Both the position numbers and the translations under genes were made by a program. This document shows, one piece after another, positions 10,635 to 21,242 of a DNA stretch of 64,000 nucleotides. Each line of letters begins with the position of its first letter. The stretch's first letter is position 1. The stretch lies in the NCBI GenBank assembly GCA_037178625.1, contig CM074143.1, forward strand, positions 1,612,001-1,676,000. Reading direction: 5' to 3'. The notes beneath the pieces are model-generated. The model was not told the DNA's origin and did no database searches. It saw only the letters and a program-made list of their open reading frames with translations. Origin of the DNA: Skeletonema tropicum. Its lineage: Eukaryota > Bacillariophyta > Thalassiosirophyceae > Thalassiosirales > Thalassiosiraceae.

Positions 10635-11495
10635 ATGCCACTCTCAACTGATACCATGAACTCTGTGAAATCGTCGCAGATTCCCAAGATTAGCCAAAGC
10701 AGTCGTCGCAATCGCTCGTATTCAGACGCCCATGTCCATTTCGCATCATCTCTGGCTACCTCTGTAACTGACGCCTTCTCAAACAAAATCAGCGGCATCA
10801 CCTACTTCAATGACAATCCTACAGATGGTGTTGCCAAGAAGGAAATCACTACAGTAGCCTCTAGTCCACATCGTCACAGTGGCAGTCGACCAAGATCGAA
10901 ATCGGAGTCTGAGCCTTGTCATCACCGTCGCATCCATCACAAGAAGAAATATCCTCATCACCAGCATAGGCAACATCAACATCATCTCAATTATGGAAGA
11001 CACTCACCGCCACCCATATCATCTTGCGGCAAAATGTGGGTAAGGCCCATGTCAGCACGCCGTGGTGATGTGGAGGCACATCATGTGATCACTAGCGCGC
11101 TAGGTGATAGGCACATCTCTTCGCTGACTTTCCGTGGAGGATCATCGTCATCATTTTGTCACCCTCAAGCCGTGTCAAAAGTTGTTCCATTTGCTAATGA
11201 AGAAGATGCCATCGCCATCAATTCTTCAGGTACCAACAAGCCAATGACACCAAGCATCGACTCTTATACTGTCCCGGAAGATGACCTCATGATGAAGTAC
11301 ACATCCTCTTCACCGTCGCCACCAACATTATTTGGATCAGGCTACACTACTTCCTACTCACTTCTTTCCCATGACAGTCCAACAACGCCCATGGCGTTTG
11401 GAGAAAGTGGTAAACCAATTGTACGCGCGAAAGATCATCACAAGGATGCCTTGTTTGAAGAAGGATTTCTTCCTACCGCTACTCGGCAAGGGTGA
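10635..11495 (+). CDS. Disordered His/Ser/Arg-rich protein, copy 2 of a tandem pair
   Basis: 286 residues, no introns. Paralogue of the gene ending at 9905. It has RRNRSYSDAHVHF, RPRSKSESE, a His-rich stretch (HHKKKYPHHQHRQHQHH), GKMWVRPMS and MAFGESGKPI in the same order, and HKDALFEEG where copy 1 has HEDALFSKT. The sequences between these blocks have diverged almost completely, so selection appears to act on the short motifs. The His-rich segment could bind metal or silica-related surfaces, but that is speculation. I do not recognise the family. Confidence 0.7.
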   Translation: MPLSTDTMNSVKSSQIPKISQSSRRNRSYSDAHVHFASSLATSVTDAFSNKISGITYFNDNPTDGVAKKEITTVASSPHRHSGSRPRSKSESEPCHHRRIHHKKKYPHHQHRQHQHHLNYGRHSPPPISSCGKMWVRPMSARRGDVEAHHVITSALGDRHISSLTFRGGSSSSFCHPQAVSKVVPFANEEDAIAINSSGTNKPMTPSIDSYTVPEDDLMMKYTSSSPSPPTLFGSGYTTSYSLLSHDSPTTPMAFGESGKPIVRAKDHHKDALFEEGFLPTATRQG

Positions 11496-11863
11496 AGTGA
11501 TGCGGGAGCGGAATAGGACCACGCGCACCAGCAATCAAGCCATCAGGGATTCTATAGCTTAGCTTATTACCAAGATCATATTCATTCCACGTAGAATGCA
11601 CTGAGGAGCACTGGTGTCAAATGCAAGTCGTTGATCTCATTCCAACCTGGAGTTTGGTGTCGAGTGTTTTTCATTCCATGTGGAATTGGCGATATACCGT
11701 GACTACTGCGGAATTAGTAGCTATCGCTGAACTCCTCTTCTGGTCGTGCTGCTTGAGCCTGGCATCCATGAAGAAGTGCATTCATCCTTTGTCTCATAAA
11801 TCAAATAGGCCACCAAGAGCATATTGATAAAAAGAAGCACAAGCAATCACAAAATACAACATC
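11496..11863. other. Intergenic region upstream of BiP, no gene seen
   Basis: About 370 bp without recognisable coding features. It probably contains the BiP promoter. No clear heat-shock or unfolded-protein-response element was identified by eye. Confidence 0.4.
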
Positions 11864-14177
<2,314 letters not shown>

Positions 14178-14339
14178 GTATAGGTCACATTGACATTGAC
14201 TGAGGATGGCATTTAGTTCCCTTGACATGCAAGAAGACAAGGCACCGAAGGTATACACCACTCAGTTAGGTGGCAACTGATCAAGATGAGGTGATATTCG
14301 ATTATACACTTGTAAATGGTACAAAATCATCCTTAACTC

Positions 14340-14516
14340 TATAGGTATTGTAAAGCTTTGTTAGAAAATTACTCTCTACAAACTAGACACCGATCATTAG
14401 AAAACACGACAATATTGTTTGCGGACATTGTAGGCTTTACCGACAAGACAAGCAGCATGGCTCCACGTGATGTGGTAACCATGCTGAACAACTTCTTGTT
14501 CAGCTGCTTGGTCTAA
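14340..14516 (+). pseudogene. Relic of a class III adenylate/guanylate cyclase catalytic domain
   Basis: An open stretch preceded and followed by stops translates with TILFADIVGFTDK and then APRDVVTMLNNFLFSCL. ILFADIVGFT is the metal-binding signature of class III cyclases, and the following helix fits the family. Only about 55 codons remain, and neither the second metal-binding Asp region nor the substrate-specificity loop follows. It sits alone downstream of BiP, so it is probably a fragment moved by the local repeats. Confidence 0.7.
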
Positions 14517-15114
14517 GTATGTAGTGAATGGACTGTGATGGCCGTACATCTGCAGGAAGCCGTTTGAAGAGTGTGCTCAGAGATTTGAATTCCTCTTGAG
14601 ACACAATGGAAGTCGGAGTATTGGAACTGAGCGTGACGTACACACTTGTTGGGTGAATCTCAAGAGGGCTGAGCATGAGAACAAGCTAGCATTGGAATTG
14701 GACTTTGAAATCAAATTAACTGGAACTAGAAAAGCAGTGCTTTACATCTGACAAAAAGCATGAGACACATTATCTATCTCTCATTCCAACCCAAACTAGA
14801 AGACCTCTAGAAGACGGAAACGCCAATTCCCGATCATCTTGCATCTCTATGTCTGGAGAGAGAGACGCAGCAAATAGTGTGCCATAAGATACGCGATGGC
14901 GATGCATTATGGGCGCTACTTGGAGGACAGGCCCTGCTCGACTGCTCAATAAAACTAAACTTGCCATCTTGTTCCTGCCCTGCTAGTAAGGCCTTCAGTC
15001 AACAGTCTCTGCTTGGTCCGAGTTGCAGTGGGCTGGAGTTTGGACGGTAGCTGAATAGCTTGCGATACGCCCTGCGAAGAGAGTGTCGAAAAGCATACAG
15101 ACGTTGAACTCCTC
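14517..15114. other. Intergenic, no gene seen
   Basis: I see no continuation of the cyclase domain and no other coding features. Confidence 0.4.
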
Positions 15115-15250
15115 TCGATTGGCGATCTGTAGTGTTAGCCTATCCAGCAGATTAGTTCTCTTCGAATATTGGTGTTCTGATAAAAGTGAGCACAGTTCTA
15201 AAATCCTCTCGGTGAGCTGAGTTCAAATCTGCTCTGCACCAGAGGTACTT
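15115..15250 (-). repeat. SINE-like dispersed repeat, copy 1 (diverged)
   Basis: This segment aligns, in the opposite orientation, with copy 2 at 15300-15532. Shared blocks include GGCGATCTGTAGTGTTA, TTAGTTCTCTT and CTCTCGGTGAGCTGAGTTC, the last including a tRNA-like B-box half. Copies 1 and 2 therefore form an imperfect inverted pair. Confidence 0.6.
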
Positions 15251-15299
15251 TTGGCATCATGGTGAATGAATGTGTGAATAGGAGCCAAAGACCCAAGGA

Positions 15300-15532
15300 A
15301 ACTGGACGAGGGGATCCTTTTTGGGGATAACCTTAAAGTCAAGCTAGAAGTGGGCCAAACAAAATTTTTGTATAAAAATTTTGGTGCAACACGGATTCGA
15401 ACTCAGCTCACCGAGAGCTGCATTTTAAGCACCTTTAAAGGGTAGTTTAACCCCATGGCAGAAGAGAACTAACAATTGGCGGTTTATTGGATAGGGTAAC
15501 ACTACAGATCGCCGATTACATTCAACTATATC
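15300..15532 (+). repeat. SINE-like dispersed repeat, copy 2
   Basis: Repeat of about 230 bp. Its complement holds GTTCGAATC, a perfect polymerase III B-box (tRNA T-loop) match, preceded by a small AGCTC-TCGGT-GAGCT hairpin like a class II tRNA variable arm. No paired acceptor stem is found, so it is not a working tRNA gene. It ends exactly where the Kazal inverted-repeat arm begins. Confidence 0.6.
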
Positions 15533-16008
15533 GTATGGTTCTAATTCTCTAGCTGCATAGAGAGTGAGTTGGGCGAACTGAGAAATACGAGGCCTCGTGT
15601 AGTAGAGGTATCTCGTACTTAAACTAGATACAGCCAATTTAATCGAATGTAGTGTTGCTGGCCATTGTGGGTGCTGGAGCTGGCTACCCTGCCAGTCCAC
15701 AACGGACCTCTTGTATTAGTACATATTACTCGTATGCAGATGCAGATGAAGATGGGACTAATTTTCCTTTTGCTTCAACAATCGTCACAAGCACAGATGA
15801 AAGATAACACAGCATTTCACTCTTGCAATTGCATTGTTATTGCTAAAGTTTTCAGGAATTGTTTTTTTTTAATTGGATAAGATAATTGAACGTGACCGTG
15901 ACGCTGCACACACACATACACACATTCGCCTACTCCTACTCCTACAGCTACGGATAAGTACGATAGAGTGCTTTTCGGGAAGAGCCCCCCTCCGCCAACA
16001 CTCTTGAC

Positions 16009-16676
16009 CTACTCCTCATCAAAGTCAAAGTCAAAGGCGTTGAAGTTGAAGTCATAGTCATAGTTGAAGTCATAGTCTTCCATGTCATTGCGACGGCGAC
16101 GTACCAGGCAAACCTTCCTGCTTGAACTCCACCTGCATCTACGGGCGTTGCGGCAACTGCTCCTGCCACGGTTTCTGCATCGCACTCTGCTTTTGCATCT
16201 GCCTTTATGCCTGACACCAACTCCTGCTATGCTTGCTTCACACTCGTTTTGATACGACTTGCCATTAGCGCCACACACCCATTCAACAACGGCTGCACAA
16301 GCAGGAGCAAGGATCATTGGGTCATCCTCGGGCGGAACAGCAATATGATTGTCACCTTCATATTCATATTCATATTCATACCCACTAAAAGGATACTATG
16401 ATGTATAGCATGCAAATGAGAGTTGAAGTGAGAGGTGTCAGTAACTTGAATCATTAGAACGGCTGCAATCGCAATGCAAGGCAAGGCAAGGCAAGGCAAG
16501 GCAAGGCAAGGCAAGGCAAGGCAAGGCAAGGCAAGGCAAGGCAAGGCAAGACGAAGCACATGAATTGACTTATCAAACCAACAGAACATTTAAATTGACA
16601 GGGCAAAATCAATGTCAATGAAAACTCACAGCGGCAGAGACAGCTCCTGGAGCGGTTGAGAGAAGAGCCAAGGCGG
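16009..16676 (-). pseudogene. Kazal-type secreted protein, copy A, 5'-truncated
   Basis: Exon 2 (16009-16395) encodes the same 128-residue Kazal/basic/acidic segment as the intact copy at 17974-18559. Intron 16396-16629 has GT-AG ends and carries a GCAAG array. Exon 1 is cut at about 16676, so the start codon and the first third of the signal peptide are missing, and SINE-like sequence follows. Without a new promoter and start it should not make a secreted protein. The lack of decay in exon 2 points to a very recent duplication or to gene conversion. Confidence 0.75.
16476..16550. repeat. (GCAAG)15 array in the copy A intron
   Basis: Fifteen perfect GCAAG units. The same intronic site has 5 units in copy C and 57 in copy B. 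Confidence 0.98.
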
Positions 16677-16880
16677 GCTAAGTGTATGGTCATCCTCCCC
16701 AATTTTTGCCGATTTGTTAGTTCTCAGCCGCCACAGGGGCTAACCTACCCTTTTATAGGCTTAAAATGCTCCTCTCGTTGTGTAGACTTTGAATCCGTGG
16801 CGTCCCTTCAAAAATAAAAAAAATATTTTGTTAGCCCCACTTCTAGAGCAGGTTTTAAGGATAACCCAAATGTAGCCCCT
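16677..16880 (-). repeat. SINE-like dispersed repeat, copy 3
   Basis: The reverse complement of this segment aligns with copy 2. Shared blocks include CTAGAAGTGGG, ACAAAAT, CACGGATTC, GCATTTTAAGC and GAGAACTAACAA. It directly abuts the truncated end of the Kazal copy A arm, in the opposite orientation to copy 2. Confidence 0.6.
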
Positions 16881-17088
16881 TCCCCCTCTCTCTAGGCCGC
16901 AAGAAGCTGAATGAAGAGAAGAGAAAGAAGAATGAGATTCATTGCAATCCATTCAGTGATGTCATTTGATTAGGATTACCAGGATTAAATATACCCCAAT
17001 GGGCCATCAGGGGTTGCCTCTTGATCCTGCCATAATTTAATCAACAGATCAAATGATACCAACTACCAATACCACAACCACAAAAAAC

Positions 17089-17160
17089 ATGAAGCTTCAT
17101 CTTTTTATCTCCGCCGCCTTGGCTCTTCTCTCAACCGCTCCAGGAGCTGTCTCTGCCGCT
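17089..17160 (+). pseudogene. Kazal-type gene copy B, signal-peptide exon only
   Basis: 24 codons encode a signal peptide beginning MKLHLFISAALALLSTAPGA and ending VSAA, followed by a GTGAGT donor. This matches exon 1 of copies C and D. The intron runs into the 57-unit CTTGC array and no Kazal exon follows in this orientation before copy C. It could in principle splice into copy C exon 2, since both junctions are phase 0. Confidence 0.7.
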
Positions 17161-17239
17161 GTGAGTTTTCATTGACATTGATTTTGCCCTGTTAATTTAA
17201 ATGTTCTGTTGGTTTGATACGTCAATTCATGTGCTTCGT

Positions 17240-17524
17240 CTTGCCTTGCCTTGCCTTGCCTTGCCTTGCCTTGCCTTGCCTTGCCTTGCCTTGCCTTGCC
17301 TTGCCTTGCCTTGCCTTGCCTTGCCTTGCCTTGCCTTGCCTTGCCTTGCCTTGCCTTGCCTTGCCTTGCCTTGCCTTGCCTTGCCTTGCCTTGCCTTGCC
17401 TTGCCTTGCCTTGCCTTGCCTTGCCTTGCCTTGCCTTGCCTTGCCTTGCCTTGCCTTGCCTTGCCTTGCCTTGCCTTGCCTTGCCTTGCCTTGCCTTGCC
17501 TTGCCTTGCCTTGCCTTGCCTTGC
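17240..17524. repeat. (CTTGC)57 pentanucleotide array
   Basis: A perfect 285-bp run of 57 CTTGC units inside the copy B intron. Because 5 is not a multiple of 3, all frames stay open through much of it and produce artefactual LPC-type or ARQGK-type reading frames on both strands. These are not genes. Confidence 0.99.
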
Positions 17525-17754
17525 AAAGAACTTCATCATTCTTCTTTCTCTTCTCTTCATTCAGCTTCTTGCGGCCTAGAGAGAGGGGGCCTCTAGAGAG
17601 CATGTTGATGATTCCTTGATTTCATTCTACTTCAGTGTGATTCATTGCAATCCATTCAGTGATGTCATTTGATTAGGATTACCAGAATTAAATATACCCC
17701 AATGTAGCCCACAAAAGTGTTTTATGAATTTACGCAGGGGTTTTATGGCGGTAT

Positions 17755-17786
17755 GACACGCGTCCGACCATGGACAACACGCGTCC
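17755..17786. promoter_or_regulatory. Conserved doubled ACACGCGTC element in the Kazal promoter
   Basis: Two ACACGCGTC copies sit on either side of CGACCATGGACA, about 190-220 bp upstream of the copy C start codon. The same block occurs about 150-190 bp upstream of the Kazal gene starting at 59200. Conservation between diverged copies suggests a functional site. Confidence 0.5.
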
Positions 17787-17973
17787 GCCTGCCTCCTCGG
17801 AAGCGCAAGCGAACGATGAGAAAAACACAAGTTGTAACCGTTTCAACCGTTTCAGAAACACAAAACACAAGCAGAAACCATTTCATCAGGGGTTGCCTCT
17901 TGATCCTGCCATAATTTAATCAACAGATCAAATGATACCAACTACCACTACCAATACCACAAACACAAAAAAC

Positions 17974-18559
17974 ATGAAGCTTCATCTTATTATCTCCGCC
18001 GCCTTGGCTCTTCTCTCAACCGCTCCAGGAGCTGTCTCTGCCGCTGTGAGCAATTCATGTGATTCGTCTTGCCTTGCCTTGCCTTGCCTTGCATTGCGAT
18101 TGCAGCCGTTCTAATGATTCAAGTTACTGACACCTCTCACTTCAACTCTCATTTGCATGCTATACATCATAGTATCCTTTTAGTGGGTATGAATATGAAT
18201 ATGAATATGAAGGTGACAATCATATTGCTGTTCCGCCCGAGGATGACCCAATGATCCTTGCTCCTGCTTGTGCAGCCGTTGTTGAATGGGTGTGTGGCGC
18301 TAATGGCAAGTCGTATCAAAACGAGTGTGAAGCAAGCATAGCAGGAGTTGGTGTCAGGCATAAAGGCAGATGCAAAAGCAGAGTGCGATGCAGAAACCGT
18401 GGCAGGAGCAGTTGCCGCAACGCCCGTAGATGCAGGTGGAGTTCAAGCAGGAAGGTTTGCCTGGTACGTCGCCGTCGCAATGACATGGAAGACTATGACT
18501 TCAACTATGACTATGACTTCAACTTCAACGCCTTTGACTTTGACTTTGATGAGGAGTAG
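17974..18559 (+). CDS. Secreted Kazal-type domain protein with acidic tail, copy C
   Basis: Exon 1 (17974-18045) encodes a signal peptide. The intron (18046-18172) contains five CTTGC units. Exon 2 (18173-18559) starts at YPFSGYEYEYEYEG; total 152 residues. The Kazal-like domain has the pattern C-A-A-V-V-E-W-V-C-G-A-N-G-K-S-Y-Q-N-E-C with a last Cys at HKGRC. This fold usually inhibits serine proteases by a canonical loop. A basic Cys module (CRNRGRSSCRNARRCRW) and a strongly acidic Asp/Phe/Tyr tail follow. The opposed basic and acidic blocks could aid binding to a charged extracellular surface. The protease target is unknown. This is the most intact copy and the likely parent of copies A and B. 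Confidence 0.8.
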
Positions 18560-19029
18560 GTCAAGAGTGTTGGCGGAGGGGGGCTCTTCCCGAAAAGCAC
18601 TCTATCGTACTTATCTGTAGCTGTAGGAGTAGGAGTAGGCGAATGTGTGTGTGTGTGTGTGCAGCGTCACGGTCACGTTCAATTATCTTATCCAATTAAA
18701 AAAAAACAATTCCTGAAAACTTTAGCAATAACAATGCAATTGCAAGAGTGAAATGCTGTGTTATCTTTCATCTGTGCTTGTGACGATTGTTGAAGCAAAA
18801 GGAAAATTAGTCCCATCTTCATCTGCACCTGCATATACGAGTAATACGAGAGGTCCGTTGTGTGGACTGGCAGGGTAGCCAGCTCCAGCACCCACAATGG
18901 CCAGCAACACTACATTCGATTAAATTGGCTGTATCTAGTTTAAGTACGAGATACCTCTACTACACGAGGCCTCGTATTTCTCAAAACGCCCAACTCACTC
19001 TCTATGCAGCTAGAGAATTAGAACCATAC
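17999..19029. repeat. Right arm of the large inverted duplication
   Basis: Near-identical reverse complement of 15533-16676. It includes most of Kazal copy C and about 470 bp of its 3' flank, with the conserved AATTGGATAAGATAATTGAA region. The homology ends at 19029, about 290 bp before the SET-domain gene. Confidence 0.9.
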
Positions 19030-19318
19030 ACTCAGGCTCGCAGAGAAAGAGGCGATGCGTAAGAGGACTGCCTTGCAGCCCGATGCTATTGATGCAGGCT
19101 TGACCAAGCAGCACACAGCACCAAAAAATTGAAGTAATGAGACAAGTACCATCCTCGATAATGTTGTATGTGGCGGTGGCGGGACAGTTGGCGCAAAAAA
19201 AGGACACCTTCGATATGCATCAGATCTATGACGCATGACGCGACGATGATCATGGAACATACCACTACCACCATTTTTGGACATCGTTGACCTCACCATA
19301 CTAAAGCGTACTAAGCAA

Positions 19319-20529
19319 ATGAAAGCTGCCTTGCTTCTCTTTGCATCATCTTTCACCAACCCGAAGGATGCCGCGTTTCATGAGTGGTGTACAACTGTCG
19401 GCATCACTTGTCCAGGGGCACAAGTTAGGACAACACCTGAAAGGTAAGTGGCAAGTGTGTGCATTCGTCATGGTAATATTAGATATTAGCGAAGCAAGGC
19501 CAAGTCAATGAATGTTGAGAGAGTTGAGTCGAGGTGCTGCCTACGATGGGTGCTGCTCCTTTAAATCGCTAACAATTGTGACACACATCTCATCAACGCA
19601 GCGTTGCCGGTAGAGGAGTTTTCAGCACGAAAGATTTGGTTGCTGGAGAGGAAGTCATCAACATTCCTTACCATGCAGCTCTTACGCAAGGAAATGGGGC
19701 ACTGAATTTCCCTGCTCTTACCGAAGAACTGTTGGCTATTCGGAAGGAGAATACTCCTAAACAACAGGGCGTTCTCAAGCGCCTTTGGAATCGTATCCGA
19801 CGAAGACAACCATCTGTGGCAAAGGAAACAAACTCAGGTGATGACGCCGAAGAATACTGGAAGGAGGAACTCACAGCATATGCACTGGAAGCGCTGTCTT
19901 CTTCACGGGAGGGTGGTAGTGCAGCGAACCAAGTTCATCCTTGGTCACCTTGGATAGAGCAGTGGCAGAGGAATGATCCCATGCAAACTCTTGTAGAGCA
20001 AGGTACTTGGACACGTGACAATCTTGTCTACACCGATATGTACCCCAACGGTATTGCCGAATCAATTCATACGGCAGTTTCAGACTTTCAGAAGATGGCA
20101 CCTGATATACCTGAATATAAAATTGGTGCTGCAGTTGGTATTCGGCTGGAAATAGTGGACGATTATTTGTCTCAGTATAGTAATAAAGTACCAACATCAG
20201 CAAGCCTATTCAGTGTGGCTGTGTCACGAGCAGTTGGTCTAACCAAACATGTGACTGCAATCATTCCTATGCATGATATGATTAATCACGCGCCTCAAAA
20301 TAATGTAGAAATGAGGTACAACGCCGAGGATGAATCATTCAGTCTCATTGCAGCTGAGGATATTCCAAAGGACAAAGAACTTTTCATACGCTACACAGAC
20401 GTGACAAATGCAGAGGGTAATTGGGATGATGACAAGGCCATTTGGCTCCTCGTCCAGTGGGGAATACCATCTTTCCCTAGTGAGAGTAGTGTGCATGTGA
20501 AAGAGGAATGTACTGCAAGTACACTTTAG
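19319..20529 (+). CDS. SET-domain protein lysine/histidine methyltransferase (SETD3/RLSMT-like)
   Basis: Exons 19319-19443 and 19602-20529 are separated by a 158-bp intron with a GTAAGT donor and ACGCAG acceptor, giving 350 residues. The N-terminal SET part is V-A-G-R-G-V-F-S-T-K-D-L-V-A-G-E-E-V. A long insert follows, typical of the Rubisco LSMT/SETD3 class. The catalytic C-terminal part has IPMHDMINHAP, matching the N-H-x-P SAM-binding motif, and then ELFIRYTD. The substrate-binding helical domain seems shortened: the protein ends about 45 residues after the SET core. The substrate could be actin, ribosomal protein or a plastid enzyme; the sequence does not decide. Confidence 0.85.
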
Positions 20530-21242
20530 AAGCGTGTGGTAGATGCTTGACCGTGGTCAAAAGAGGTTCCACGACCAAGAGACCTTTCTTGTACGTATTG
20601 GATGAGTGTTAGTTGAAAATGCACTTCTACTCAAACATGATTAAGGTTACATAGTTGAGCAGACATTGCACCTATTATGAAAGTTGTTATCCATCTCTTG
20701 CAATAATGTAGGGATTCTCATGTCGAACAGTTGACTGCATAGAGATTAAAACAATTCTATTGTACTCAATCATGTATTAAGTTTAGGTGAGCAGAACATA
20801 ATTGCTACTATGAAAGGAACATTTTGTGCTCTACCCAATTGGCGGTGCGCATCACCTAGCCAAGAATCCAGCACTTGTTCTTCTCTCCTCTCGAGATACA
20901 CCCTAATTGAATGGGAACAGAACAATTGTCAGTTGTATGTCATAACAAACAACAGCATTCGAAAAAGAAAATGACACCATCTTGCCAAAATGTAGAGAGA
21001 AACTTTATGTCGAACAAATTGACTTTATTCAACGTCAAAGATTCTCTCAAGCCCAACTAAGTGGTGCTCCTTTCATCAGCTCTTTTCAGAGCCGACACCG
21101 TTCATATTGCATCCTAACAGGGGCCAGCCATGAGCACGAGTATAGTCTCGGTCGGCCTGTGATATGAATGCATCTCAAGGGAACATTTGATCAATCATGT
21201 ATGTTAGGGGACTTACCGGTGGCACAAGATGTGTAGTATAGT
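20530..21242. other. Intergenic region between convergent genes, no gene seen
   Basis: This contains the 3' flanks of the SET gene (+) and the Utp5-like gene (-). I see no additional coding features. Confidence 0.5.

Larger units (their letters stand above)
15533..16676. repeat. Left arm of a large inverted duplication
   Basis: This arm is the near-identical reverse complement of 17999-19029. Most of the length difference comes from a longer GCAAG array and about 60 bp of intron that the other arm lacks. The Kazal exon 2 carried by both arms encodes the same protein. The arm is bracketed by inverted copies of the SINE-like repeat. Confidence 0.9.
16940..17940. repeat. Direct duplication of the Kazal 5' flank
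   Basis: Sequence at about 16950-17060 (CATTGCAATCCATTCAGTGA through the Kazal start region) recurs at about 17640-17940. The second copy has about 190 extra bases, including the GACACGCGTC promoter block. In addition, 16878-16932 is an inverted copy of 17530-17590 (Arg/Glu-like purine tract ending in GGCCTAGAGAGAGGGGG). Confidence 0.75.

Noticed and set aside
15370..15470. A complete tRNA-Leu or tRNA-Ser gene on the minus strand
   Set aside because: A B-box and variable-arm hairpin are present, but T-stem, anticodon stem and acceptor stem do not pair; treated as a SINE-like repeat.
17240..17524. Regular short repeats that could suggest a CRISPR array
   Set aside because: Units are 5 bp with no spacers, in a eukaryotic intron; it is a microsatellite.
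17169..17619. Long overlapping reading frames on both strands across 17.17-17.62 kb encoding repeated ALPCL or ARQGK units
   Set aside because: They are produced by the perfect CTTGC pentanucleotide array, which keeps several frames open by composition alone. No start context or domain supports them.
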